This document shows positions 47,134 through 55,076 of a stretch of 64,000 nucleotides of DNA, one piece after another. This DNA comes from Pseudomonadota bacterium (lineage in GTDB: Bacteria; Pseudomonadota; Gammaproteobacteria; Burkholderiales; Burkholderiaceae_C), in NCBI GenBank assembly GCA_018241225.1, contig JAFEEG010000019.1, positions 1 to 64,000 of the forward strand, in the 5' to 3' direction. The notes under the pieces are model-generated. The model saw only the letters and a list, made by a program, of their open reading frames with translations. It searched no databases and was not told the DNA's origin. How positions within the stretch are numbered: the stretch's first letter is position 1; every line of letters starts with the position of its first letter. The translations under genes and the position numbers were made by a program.

Positions 47134-48141
47134 TCACTTCGAAAGACGCGCCAGCTCGCCGTTGTAGAGCTTGACGATGGCCGGGTCGTAGGCCGCGGCG
47201 AACTTCTCGGTCACCGGCTTGGCCACTGCGCGCATGCGCGCCTGCTCGGCCGGCGACAGCTCGTTGAACTGCATGCCCTTGGCCTGCAGCTCGCCCACCG
47301 CCTGCGCCGCGGCTTCGCGGCTGACCTTGCGCTGGTAGCCGCGCGCCTCGTCGGCGGCCTCGTGCATCAGCTTCTGCTCGGTGGGCGAGAGCTTGTCCCA
47401 GAAGCGCTTGCTCACCAGCACGATGTTGGCGGCGTAGACGTGGTTGGTGGCGCTGACGTACTTGTTCACCTCGAAGAACTTGTTCGACAGGATCACCGCG
47501 AAGGGGTTCTCCTGGCCGTCCACCGCCTTGGATTCCAGCGCGCCGTACAACTCGGCAAAGGGCATGGGCACCGGGTTGGCCTTGAAGGCCTTGAAGGTGT
47601 CGAGGAACACCGGGTTGGGGATCACGCGGATCTTCAACCCGTCGAGGTCTTCCGGCTTGGTGATGGGCCGGCGGCTGTTGGTGACGTTGCGAAAGCCCAG
47701 GTCCCAGTAGCCCAGCGCCACCAGGCCCTTCTCGGGCAACCTGGCAATCAGCGCCTGGCCCAGCGGGCCGTCGAGCAGCGCGTCGGCCTGCGCGTAGTTG
47801 GACACCGAGAAGGGAAAGTCGACCAGGCCGAACTCCTTGACGATGCCCGCCAGCGAGGTGGTGGCCGGCGCCGACATTTCCTGCACGCCGCCTTGCAGCG
47901 CGGCCTGCTGCTGCATCTCGTTGCCCAGCTGGTTGGACGGAAACTCCTGCACCTTGAGCTTGCCGCCGCTCTTGGCCGCCAGCAGCTCGGCGAACTTCTT
48001 CACGCCCATGCTCACGGGGTGGTCGGTGTTGTTGAGGTGGCCGAACTTGATGACGCGGTCCTGCACGTCCTGGGCCAGGGCCAGGCAGGCGGATGCGGCA
48101 AGGGCGGCGCCCACGATGGCGCTGCGCATGAAGGTCTTCAC
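47134..48141 (-). CDS. dctP: TRAP transporter substrate-binding protein DctP (second)
   Basis: The 335-residue TRAP receptor has a signal peptide ending near ACLALA-QD (about residue 24). Fold markers are VIKFGHLNNTDHPVSMGVKKFAELLA, LDGLKIRVIPNPVFLDTFKA and KAVDGQENPFAVILSN. It is a clear paralogue of the receptor at 42954-43952, but no second DctQM pair is present, so it may share that permease or serve a second related acid. It is transcribed away from iclR, with an IclR-type palindrome in the 111-bp intergenic region, and runs directly into aroQ. Confidence 0.93.
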   Translation of the reverse strand: MKTFMRSAIVGAALAASACLALAQDVQDRVIKFGHLNNTDHPVSMGVKKFAELLAAKSGGKLKVQEFPSNQLGNEMQQQAALQGGVQEMSAPATTSLAGIVKEFGLVDFPFSVSNYAQADALLDGPLGQALIARLPEKGLVALGYWDLGFRNVTNSRRPITKPEDLDGLKIRVIPNPVFLDTFKAFKANPVPMPFAELYGALESKAVDGQENPFAVILSNKFFEVNKYVSATNHVYAANIVLVSKRFWDKLSPTEQKLMHEAADEARGYQRKVSREAAAQAVGELQAKGMQFNELSPAEQARMRAVAKPVTEKFAAAYDPAIVKLYNGELARLSK

Positions 48142-48173
48142 GGGGCTTGTCTCCTTGTTGTGGTCGAGTCGAT

Positions 48174-48194
48174 CACGTCCGCTTTTCGGACGTG
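48174..48194. promoter_or_regulatory. Inverted repeat in the dctP-iclR divergent region
   Basis: CACGTCCG (48174-48181) and CGGACGTG (48187-48194) form a perfect 8-bp dyad with a 5-nt centre, 33 bp upstream of the dctP start. It could be a second regulator site or a leader hairpin. Confidence 0.4.
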
Positions 48195-48235
48195 CTGCGG
48201 CATGATAGGAATCGACTCAGAACAGCGTTCCGATC

Positions 48236-48250
48236 TGGAATCTCATTCCA
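48236..48250. promoter_or_regulatory. IclR-type operator
   Basis: The 15-bp palindrome TGGAAT-CTC-ATTCCA has perfect 6-bp arms. This agrees with the TGGAAATNATTTCCA pattern of IclR-family operators. It ends 2 bp before the iclR start codon, suggesting autorepression, and lies in the promoter region of the divergent dctP-aroQ genes. Similar GGAATC and GTTCC half-sites occur just upstream. Confidence 0.7.
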
Positions 48251-48252
48251 CA

Positions 48253-49074
48253 ATGCCAAAAGAAAAGACACCGGCCATTGCTGCGCCCAGCGGCACCGTC
48301 GAGCGCGCGCTCGCCATCCTCGAGTTCCTGTCGCACCAGCCCGAAGGCATTGCCCTGGGCGAGCTGGCCGACGAGCTGGGACTGCCCCGCAGCGCCTGCC
48401 ACCGCTTGCTGGCCGACCTGGTGCGCTGCGGCTACGTGCGACAGGTGCGCGAGCAGGGCGACTACGTGCTCACCACCAAGATGCCGGCGCTGGGGCTGAA
48501 CTTCCTGGGCGGCGCGGGCATCGTCGACATTGCGCAGCCCATCATCGACCGGCTGGCCGAGGTCTCGGGCGAGCTGGTGCGCCTGGCGCTGGTCGATGGC
48601 GACAGCCTCATCTTCGTGGCCAAGGCGCAGGGCGCGCGCACCGGCCTGCGCTACGACCCCGACATGGGCATCGACGTGCGCCTGTCGTGCAGCGCGGGTG
48701 GCCACGCATGGCTCATGACGCTCAGCGAAGAACGCGCCACCGAACTCGTGGCACGCCAGGGCTTCGGCAAGCCCGCGCAGTTCGGGCCCACCGCGCCCAC
48801 CACTTTCAAGGCCCTGATGAAGACGCTGGAGGAAGACCGGGCGCGCGGCTACAGCCTGATCGTGGAGTCGTATGCGCCAGGCATGACGGCCATGGCCGCG
48901 CCCGTCACGCGGCGCAGCCAGGGCACGATCGCAGTGATCACCATCGCCGGGCCGCTGCTGCGCCTGAGCCCCAAGCGCATGCAGGAGCTGGGGCGGCCGC
49001 TGCAACAGGCGGCGCATGAACTCGCGCTGGCCAGCGCGGGCTCGCCGCTGTTCACGCTGCGGCCCGCGCGCTAG
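48253..49074 (+). CDS. IclR-family transcriptional regulator
   Basis: The 273-residue regulator has an N-terminal winged helix (ERALAILEFLSHQPEGIALGELADELGLPRSACHRLLADLVRCGYV, seen as ERALAILEFLS, LGELADELGLPRSA, HRLLADLVRCGYV). A GAF-like effector domain has SCSAGGHAWLMTLSEE and MTAMAAPVTRRSQGTIAVITIAGP. IclR proteins often govern aromatic and quinate/shikimate catabolism (PcaR, PobR, QuiR-like). Divergent from the TRAP receptor/aroQ genes, with a 15-bp operator abutting its start, it is their likely controller. Confidence 0.93.
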   Translation: MPKEKTPAIAAPSGTVERALAILEFLSHQPEGIALGELADELGLPRSACHRLLADLVRCGYVRQVREQGDYVLTTKMPALGLNFLGGAGIVDIAQPIIDRLAEVSGELVRLALVDGDSLIFVAKAQGARTGLRYDPDMGIDVRLSCSAGGHAWLMTLSEERATELVARQGFGKPAQFGPTAPTTFKALMKTLEEDRARGYSLIVESYAPGMTAMAAPVTRRSQGTIAVITIAGPLLRLSPKRMQELGRPLQQAAHELALASAGSPLFTLRPAR

Positions 49075-49168
49075 GGCCGGGCACAGGCTGCACAATCGTC
49101 GCAGCCGGCCTCGGCAATCCGGGGGCCTGTCTCTTGCAACAACAACCCACATTACCCACAAGGCATAC

Positions 49169-49801
49169 ATGTCGGAATTTCCAGCAGACATCTACACCGA
49201 ACCCTCCGAACTGGACGGCCATACCCTGGCCAACCTGGGCCCCCTGCGCCGCATGGCGGGGCTGTGGAAAGGAGAGAAGGGCGTGGACGTCAAGCCCAAG
49301 GCACAGGGCCCGAAGACGCAGGTCTACATCGAGCACTACGAGCTGCAGCCCATCGACCCGCAGACCAACGGCCCGCAGGTGTTCTACGGCCTGCGCTATC
49401 ACACCTTCATCCACAAGCCGGGCCTGACCAAGATGTACCACGACCAGGTGGGCTACTGGCTGTGGGAGCCGGCCACCGGCACGGTGCTGCACACGCTGGC
49501 CATCCCGCGCGGGCAGGTAGCCATGGCCAGCGGCAAGGCCACGGCCGATGCGGACAGCTTCGAGCTTGCAGCCGTGCGCGGCAGCCTGCACAACGGCATC
49601 GTCTCCAACACCTTCCTGGAGCACGCCTTCACCACCACGGACTGGCGCATCAAGGTCGCGTTCAACGCCGACGGCACCTGGCACTACGAGCAGGACACGG
49701 TGCTGCAGATCCGCGGACAGGCAGAGCCCTTCCACCACACCGACCGCAACACGCTGACCAAGGTGGGCGAGCCTTCGCCCAACCCGCTGGCCAACGCCTG
49801 A
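49169..49801 (+). CDS. Haem-binding beta-barrel (nitrobindin-like) protein
   Basis: The 210-residue protein has the fatty-acid-binding-protein-like / DUF1794 (THAP4-nitrobindin) fold. The opening LGPLRRMAGLWKGEKGVD, then YIEHYELQPIDPQTNGPQVFYGLRYHTFI and a C-terminal WRIKVAFNADGTWHYEQDTVLQI, FHHTDRNTL are characteristic. The proximal His that binds haem in nitrobindins is probably in FHHTDRN. These proteins bind ferric haem and NO or peroxynitrite; a physiological role here is not known. It stands alone after iclR. Confidence 0.85.
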   Translation: MSEFPADIYTEPSELDGHTLANLGPLRRMAGLWKGEKGVDVKPKAQGPKTQVYIEHYELQPIDPQTNGPQVFYGLRYHTFIHKPGLTKMYHDQVGYWLWEPATGTVLHTLAIPRGQVAMASGKATADADSFELAAVRGSLHNGIVSNTFLEHAFTTTDWRIKVAFNADGTWHYEQDTVLQIRGQAEPFHHTDRNTLTKVGEPSPNPLANA

Positions 49802-49823
49802 CGCAAACCCCAGGCGGCACGAA

Positions 49824-50153
49824 TTGCCGGGCCGCAAGCACCATCACAGCGTCTACGTCGTCGAGCTGGACGACCGCGTATGGAACCACGCGCGCTTTCG
49901 CCGCGCCAACCCCGGCTGGCAACTGGGCCGGCCCTTCGTGTACGTGGGCATGACGGGGCTGGACCCTGACCTGCGATTTGACAAGCACAAGGCCGGCATC
50001 CAGGCCAACGGCTTCGTGCGGGACTACGGCCTGCACCTGCTGCCCGCGCTGTACGAGCGCTACAACCCGATGAGCTACGAGCAGGCCCGCGACATGGAGG
50101 TGGAGCTGGGCATTGCGCTGCGCGCCCGGGGCTACGGCGTCTGGCAGGGCTGA
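49824..50153 (+). CDS. GIY-YIG-like small protein
   Basis: The 109-residue protein resembles a minimal GIY-YIG nuclease module: YVVELDD then VYVGMTGLDPDLRFDKHKAG, followed by a helical C-terminal half (YEQARDMEVELGIALRARGYGVWQG). The catalytic Tyr/Arg/Glu pattern of GIY-YIG enzymes is only partly clear (Y of VYVG, R of LRFDKH, E of MEVELG). The best start is TTG 49824; no ATG or GTG lies before the conserved part, and AGGCGG precedes it. Function is unknown; stand-alone GIY-YIG proteins are mostly uncharacterised. Confidence 0.7.
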   Translation: MPGRKHHHSVYVVELDDRVWNHARFRRANPGWQLGRPFVYVGMTGLDPDLRFDKHKAGIQANGFVRDYGLHLLPALYERYNPMSYEQARDMEVELGIALRARGYGVWQG

Positions 50154-50200
50154 CGCGCGCCGGCCTCGCGCCGGCAAACCCGTTCTGCCATGGCGGCCAT

Positions 50201-50235
50201 ATCGTTTGTATTCAAATGACTTTAGTACAATCGAT
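50201..50235. promoter_or_regulatory. Imperfect inverted repeat upstream of marR-FUSC
   Basis: ATCGTTTGTA (50201-50210) and TACAATCGAT (50226-50235) pair at 9 of 10 positions with a 15-bp spacer, ending 3 bp before the MarR ATG. The AT-rich dyad with TTGTA/TACAA cores fits a MarR auto-operator overlapping the promoter. Confidence 0.5.
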
Positions 50236-50238
50236 ACC

Positions 50239-50691
50239 ATGGCCGCAGACAGCAACAGCACCGAACTCCACCGCCGCATCGGCATCCGCCTTGTCGGGCT
50301 CGCCCGGCGCTGGCGCCAGGCCCTGGACTCGCGCCTGGCCCATTCGGGACTCAGCGATGCCACCTGGGCGCCCCTGGTGCACCTGCACGAACTGGGTGGC
50401 GGCGTATCGCAGCGCGAACTCGCGTCGGCAGTGGGCCTGGACGGCTCCAGCCTGGTGCGCCTGCTGGACATCCTGGTCGACCAGGGCCTTGTCGAGCGCC
50501 GCGCACACGAGGTCGACCGCCGCATCAAGCGGGTCCACCTCACGCCGGCGGGCCGCCGCTCGGTGAGCACCATCCGCAAGCGCCTGGTCGCCATCGAGGA
50601 CGAGTTGCTGGCCGACCTGGACGAAGACGAGGCCCGCGTCCTGCTCAGTGCGTTCGAGAAGATCGAAGCGCGCATCGCCGAGTCGGCCTGA
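50239..50691 (+). CDS. MarR-family transcriptional regulator
   Basis: The 150-residue winged-helix regulator has LVHLHELGGGVSQRELASAVGLDGSSLVRLLDILVDQGLVERR (core helices: VSQRELASAVGLDGSSLVRLL) and the wing DRRIKRVHLTPAGRRS. MarR proteins bind phenolic or other aromatic ligands and repress neighbouring efflux genes. Seventeen bp downstream lies a FUSC-type aromatic-acid exporter gene, the probable partner, and a dyad lies just upstream for autoregulation. Confidence 0.93.
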   Translation: MAADSNSTELHRRIGIRLVGLARRWRQALDSRLAHSGLSDATWAPLVHLHELGGGVSQRELASAVGLDGSSLVRLLDILVDQGLVERRAHEVDRRIKRVHLTPAGRRSVSTIRKRLVAIEDELLADLDEDEARVLLSAFEKIEARIAESA

Positions 50692-50707
50692 AACCGCTGC
50701 ACTTCCC

Positions 50708-51841
50708 ATGTCCGCCCCGCTCCATTCTCCCGCCTCGCCGCCGCCATCCTTTGGCCGGCTCCAATCGCTGGGCCACCTGCTGGCACCGGCTCGCATTCGC
50801 GAAAGCCTTGCCGTTGCGCACTCGCCTCCGCTGCGCAATGCGGCGGTGGCCGGCCTGCAGGTGTCGGCCACCGCGCTGATCGCCGTGGGCCTCACGCACG
50901 TCTCGCCCTGGTCTCACCTGGAAGGCTTTCCGGCACTGGGTGCGCTGGCCGCGCTGTTCGGACGCTTTGCCCCTGCGGGCCGGCGCATGCGCATCGTCAC
51001 GCTTGCCGCACTGCTGCTGGTCGGATCGGTCCTGCTGCCTTCGCTGGCGGCATGGGCCGGCGCTTCTTCGGCCACCCTGCTGCTGTGCCTGGCCGTGCTG
51101 GCCGGCTTGCTGACCGTCGCGGTCACCCAATGGGGGCTGGGTGGGCCGGGCGCGGTGATCTTCGTCTTTGCGGCATCCGCCGCATTGGGGCCGGTGCACG
51201 ACTGGCACACCGTGGCGCAGCGCGCCGCGCTCACCGCCGCTGGGGCCGCGGTGGCCTGGCTGGTCTGCCGGCTGACGGACCGCCTGCGCAACACCGCGCC
51301 CGCGCCGGCCCCGGTCAATCGACACGCGCGTCGCCCGAGCCACTGGCTCATCGCCGCGGCACGCATCGCCTTCTGCGCTGCCGCCGCGGCGTGGCTGGCG
51401 CAGGCGGCCGGGCTTGCCTTTCCGGCATGGGCGGCCATTGGCGCGACTGCCGTGCTGCAAGGCGGGCATCTGCACATCACCATGCATCGCGCGGTTCAAC
51501 GCATGATCGGTACCGTGCTCGGTGCTGGCGTGGCCGGACTCATCCTGTCGAGCCAACCTTCGTTCTGGACGGTGCTGGGCTGCGTGGTACTGCTGCAGTT
51601 CATCACTGAACTGGTGATCGGCTTCAACTACGTGTTCGGCCTTGTCGCGGTGACGCCGATGGCGCTGCTCATGAGCTCGCTCACGGCGCCGGCCGCGACA
51701 ACCGTGATGCCGATGGCGCGGGTGCTCGACACCGCGCTCGGCGCTTTGGTGGGCATCGTGTTCGCGCTGGTGTTCTCGTCGCTGGACGACCGGGCGCATC
51801 TGGCCGCGCACCACGCCAAGGGTCTGGCAGCCGGGCGCTGA
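50708..51841 (+). CDS. FUSC-family membrane protein (aromatic-acid exporter-like)
   Basis: The 377-residue inner-membrane protein has two blocks of hydrophobic helices separated by a cytoplasmic linker (about residues 195-215, PAPVNRHARRPSHW). The C-terminal block includes AAIGATAVLQGGHLHITMHRAVQRMIGTVLGAGVAG, the FUSC_2 motif (HITMHRAVQRMIGT). Relatives are AaeB/fusaric-acid resistance proteins, usually paired with periplasmic adaptor genes; none is present here. MarR control suggests export of a toxic phenolic acid. The protein lacks the large AaeB soluble domain. Confidence 0.87.
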   Translation: MSAPLHSPASPPPSFGRLQSLGHLLAPARIRESLAVAHSPPLRNAAVAGLQVSATALIAVGLTHVSPWSHLEGFPALGALAALFGRFAPAGRRMRIVTLAALLLVGSVLLPSLAAWAGASSATLLLCLAVLAGLLTVAVTQWGLGGPGAVIFVFAASAALGPVHDWHTVAQRAALTAAGAAVAWLVCRLTDRLRNTAPAPAPVNRHARRPSHWLIAAARIAFCAAAAAWLAQAAGLAFPAWAAIGATAVLQGGHLHITMHRAVQRMIGTVLGAGVAGLILSSQPSFWTVLGCVVLLQFITELVIGFNYVFGLVAVTPMALLMSSLTAPAATTVMPMARVLDTALGALVGIVFALVFSSLDDRAHLAAHHAKGLAAGR

Positions 51842-51863
51842 CGGCGGCGCTACAGTGGCCCGC

Positions 51864-52527
51864 ATGCAAAAGCAGCTCTCCACCACCACCGGGCCGCAGC
51901 GGCTGATCTACGGCGGCGCCATCGGCATCGTGGTGGGCCTGCTGCCCTGGCCGCACCTGGGCGGCATGGCGCGCGGCGTGCTGGGCTGGACGGTGGGGTG
52001 CGCGCTGTACCTGGCGCTGGCCTGGTGGCTGGCCCACACCTTCGACGCCCACCGCACGCGCGCGCGCCCAGTCGCTGGACCAGCCCAACCTGGTGCTGCT
52101 GGTGGTGATGCTCACCGCCGTGCTCTTCAGCGTGGTGGCCATCGCCATGCTGCTGCAGCAGGTGAAGGATCTCTCGGGCATGAACCGTGCCCTGCACGTG
52201 CTGCTGGCGTTCGCGGCGCTGGCGATGTCCTGGCTGATGATCCACACCGTCTACGCCTTTCACTACGCGCACTACTACTACCTGATGCAGAAAGGCGGGC
52301 GCGAGCCGAGCGAGCATGGCCTTGCCTTTGCGGGCAAGGCACCGCCCGACTACGCGGACTTCATCTACTACGCCTACGTGGTGGGCATGACCTCGCAGGT
52401 GTCCGACGTGCAGATCCTGTCGGCCGACCTGCGCCGCATCACGCTCGTGCACAGCCTGCTGTCGTTTGCCTTCAACATGCTGGTGCTGGCGTTGAGCATC
52501 AATGTGGTGGCGGGTGTGATCGCCTGA
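51864..52527 (+). pseudogene. DUF1345 membrane protein, frameshifted in a CG run
   Basis: Together the parts give a DUF1345 protein of about 220 residues. The N-terminal part (ATG 51864: MQKQLSTTTG, helices IYGGAIGIVVGLLPW and LGWTVGCALYLALAWWL) is in one frame. The remainder (DQPNLVLLVVMLTAVLF, HYAHYYYLMQKGG, DFIYYAYVVGMTSQVSDVQI) is in another. The frame changes at a (CG)5 run, 52057-52066; one more CG dinucleotide would restore RARAQSLDQPN. Slippage in the run, a phase-variable switch or a sequencing error would each explain it. DUF1345 proteins are poorly characterised inner-membrane proteins. An internal GTG at 52093 could start the C-terminal 144 residues. Confidence 0.75.
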
Positions 52528-52618
52528 ATCTGAACGTACACGGCCAGACCGTGGAGATCCTGCGCGTTTTCCACACCTCAAGGCGGCTACCGGTACGCTG
52601 GTAGCTCGACATGCGGCC

Positions 52619-53968
52619 CTAGCCCAGCCAGACCCCGTCCTTCACCAGCACCTGCTGCAGCGCCTTCACATCCACGTCGGCAAAGCGCCCCGCGCCCAAC
52701 GTGGCCGCAGCCGTGCCGGCCGCCTGCCCCATCACGAAGCAGCCACCGCTGGCGCGCGCGGCCGACTGGCCCTCGTGCGTCATCGAGGCGCAGCGGCCCG
52801 CCACCAGCAGGTTGGTGGCGCCACCTTGCGGCACCAGCATGCGCCAGGGCAGCTGGTTGATGGCGTTGTCCGCATCGCGCGCAAAGCCCCAGTCGATGCG
52901 GCCGTCGCCGTGCAGCTCCATGGGCCAGGCGTTGACGCCGATGCTGTCGTCGAAACGCGCCGATGACAGGATGTCTTCGCCGGTGAGCGCGTACAGCCCC
53001 CGGATGCGCCGCGTCTCGCGAATGCCAACCTGCGGCGCGATGTCCACGATGGACGAGCCTTCGAACCCCGGCACCTCGGCCTTGAGGAAGCGGAAGTACT
53101 CGCGGATCTGCCGCCGGCCCTCGATCTCGCCGTCGCTCAGTTCCTGCGCATCCACGCCGCTCATGGCCTGCCCCTTGGCGTTGCGGATCTGCGTGACGTT
53201 GGCGCGCCATTCGCGCGGGTCGATCTGCGGGCGCAGGATGGCGCCTTCGCGCGGAAAGTCGTAGGCGCCGGGGCGCTCCTCGCGGGCCTTGTCCATCAGC
53301 TCGTTGATGGCCTTGAACTCGCCCACCGCCGCCAGTGCGCGCGGCGCCTCCACGTGGCCCACGCGGAACATCGTGGTGGGAAACAGGCTGCCGCCCTGCC
53401 CATCGCCCAGCTCGAAAGGCACGCCCGCAAAGGCCGCCACGTCGGCGTCGCCCGAGCAATCGATGAAAGCGTTGGCGCGAACGGCCTGGCGGCCGGACTT
53501 GGTCTCGACCACCAATGCCGTGATCCGATCGCCATCCTTGATGACGGCCGCCGCCCACGCATGAAAGAGCATGTGCACGCCGGCTTCCTGCAGCAGCGGG
53601 TCGGCCGCGCACTTGTAGGCCGAGACGTCGTACGAACGCACGCGAATGCGTCCGCCCATGCCGTCCTGCGGCTTGTTCAATCCGCCAGTGGCTTCGAGGC
53701 GCGCCATCAGTTCGTCGACCACGCCATGCACCACCTGGCGCATCTCGCCGTTCACCTTGCCATACAGGCCGGCGAAGTTGGTCACGCCGCCGGCCGTGCC
53801 CATGCCGCCCAGAAAGCCGTAGCGCTCCACCAGCAGCGTGCGCGCGCCGTGCCGCGCCGCACTCACCGCCGCCGCCATGCCGGCCGGCCCGCCGCCCACC
53901 ACCACCACATCGAATCGCCCATACACCGGCAAGGCACGTGCGGGTTCAACCAGCTGCTGCTCAGTCAT
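52619..53968 (-). CDS. FAD-dependent oxidoreductase (FAD_oxidored family)
   Basis: The 449-residue flavoprotein begins with the dinucleotide motif FDVVVVGGGPAGMAAAVSAARHGARTLLVER and YGFLGGMGTAGGVTNFAG. IDCSGDADVAAFAGVP and the C-terminal GRCASMTHEGQSAARASGGCFVMGQAAGTAAA are landmarks of the PF12831 group. Such proteins often occur near Bug receptors in Burkholderiales catabolic clusters, with substrates unknown. The gene lies downstream of a Bug receptor on the same strand but is separated from it by a terminator, so it may have only read-through or its own promoter. Confidence 0.88.
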   Translation of the reverse strand: MTEQQLVEPARALPVYGRFDVVVVGGGPAGMAAAVSAARHGARTLLVERYGFLGGMGTAGGVTNFAGLYGKVNGEMRQVVHGVVDELMARLEATGGLNKPQDGMGGRIRVRSYDVSAYKCAADPLLQEAGVHMLFHAWAAAVIKDGDRITALVVETKSGRQAVRANAFIDCSGDADVAAFAGVPFELGDGQGGSLFPTTMFRVGHVEAPRALAAVGEFKAINELMDKAREERPGAYDFPREGAILRPQIDPREWRANVTQIRNAKGQAMSGVDAQELSDGEIEGRRQIREYFRFLKAEVPGFEGSSIVDIAPQVGIRETRRIRGLYALTGEDILSSARFDDSIGVNAWPMELHGDGRIDWGFARDADNAINQLPWRMLVPQGGATNLLVAGRCASMTHEGQSAARASGGCFVMGQAAGTAAATLGAGRFADVDVKALQQVLVKDGVWLG

Positions 53969-54001
53969 GCTCTTGGAACGCTTTCTCGTTTGAAGGAATG
54001 G

Positions 54002-54041
54002 AAAAAAGAAAAGCCGCCGGCCCCTTGTCGAGACCGGCGGC
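54002..54041 (-). terminator. Rho-independent terminator after the Bug receptor
   Basis: On the minus strand GCCGCCGG and CCGGCGGC (54034-54041 and 54013-54020) form a perfect 8-bp stem with a 13-nt loop, followed by TTTTCTTTTTTC. It lies 12 bp after the Bug receptor stop and should end the gentisate operon transcript. Confidence 0.9.
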
Positions 54042-54052
54042 GCCGTGGCTTC

Positions 54053-55051
54053 TTACTGGAGCTTGATGCCCTTGGTCGAGATGATCTTCGACATGATGGC
54101 CGACTCGTCCTTCACGCGCACGCGCATGCCTTCGGGCGAGGTGCCCACGGCCTGCCAGCCCTGGTCGAACAGGCGCTTGCGCACATCCGGGTCCTTCATG
54201 ATGATGGCCAGTTCCTTGGTGATGCGGTCCTGCGCAGCCTTCGACAGGTTGGCCGGGCCCAGCAGCGCGGTCCACACTTCAAGGTTGAAGTCCTTCACGC
54301 CGATCTCGGCCAGCGAAGGCATTTCGGGCACCAGCGTGCTGCGCCCGCTCGTCAGGCCCACGCCCTTGAGCTTGCCGGCCTTGATCTGCGGCATGGCCAC
54401 GCCGGGCGGAATGAGGGCCATCTGCACCTGGCCGCCGATCATTGCGGTGACCACCTGCGGGTTGCCCTGGTAGGGAACGTGTTGCGCCGCCATGCCCGGC
54501 ACGCGGGCCTGCAGCGCCTCCATGCCCAGGTGGCCGACCGAACCCACGCCCACCGAGCCGTAGTTCCACTTGTCGCCGGCCTTCTTGGCGGCGTCGAAGA
54601 AGGCGGCGCCCGAGGGCTCGCTGTTGGGCGTGACCAGGATCAGCGGCGCGGTGGTCAGCAGCGACAGGTAGCTGAAGTCCTTGGCCGGGTCGTAGGGCAG
54701 GTTCTTGTACAGCATCTTCGACGAGGTGAGGTTGCCGTTGATCACCACGCCCAGGGTGTGATCGTCGGTGGCCTTGGCCACCGTGTCTGCCGCGATGTTG
54801 CCCGAGGCGCCCGACTTGTTCTCGATGATCACCGGCTGGCCCAGGGCCTTGGCCAGCGGATCGGCAATGGTGCGCGCTGCGATGTCGGGCGTGGAACCAC
54901 CCGGAAAGCCCACCAGGATGCGCACCGGCTTGGTGGGCCAGGCCTGCTGCGCAAAAGCGCCCGCCGCGGGCAGCAGGGTGCCGGCGGCAAGGCTGAGGGC
55001 GGAAAGAAGAAGGGTTCGCTTGGTGGTGGCGGTGCTCTTGTTGGTTCGCAT
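54053..55051 (-). CDS. Bug/TctC-family solute-binding protein
   Basis: The 332-residue periplasmic receptor of the tripartite tricarboxylate transporter family has a signal peptide to about residue 34 (AAGAFA-QQ). Conserved blocks are WPTKPVRILVGFPGGSTPDIAAR, KSGASGNIAADTVAKA and GSVGHLGMEALQA. No TctA/TctB permease genes accompany it, the usual orphan state of Bug genes in Burkholderiales. It is the last gene of the gentisate cluster and probably binds an aromatic acid or related carboxylate. ATG 55051 was chosen over an in-frame 55084. Confidence 0.92.
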   Translation of the reverse strand: MRTNKSTATTKRTLLLSALSLAAGTLLPAAGAFAQQAWPTKPVRILVGFPGGSTPDIAARTIADPLAKALGQPVIIENKSGASGNIAADTVAKATDDHTLGVVINGNLTSSKMLYKNLPYDPAKDFSYLSLLTTAPLILVTPNSEPSGAAFFDAAKKAGDKWNYGSVGVGSVGHLGMEALQARVPGMAAQHVPYQGNPQVVTAMIGGQVQMALIPPGVAMPQIKAGKLKGVGLTSGRSTLVPEMPSLAEIGVKDFNLEVWTALLGPANLSKAAQDRITKELAIIMKDPDVRKRLFDQGWQAVGTSPEGMRVRVKDESAIMSKIISTKGIKLQ

Positions 55052-55076
55052 GTCTTGGTGGTGGATGGTGTGGTCG

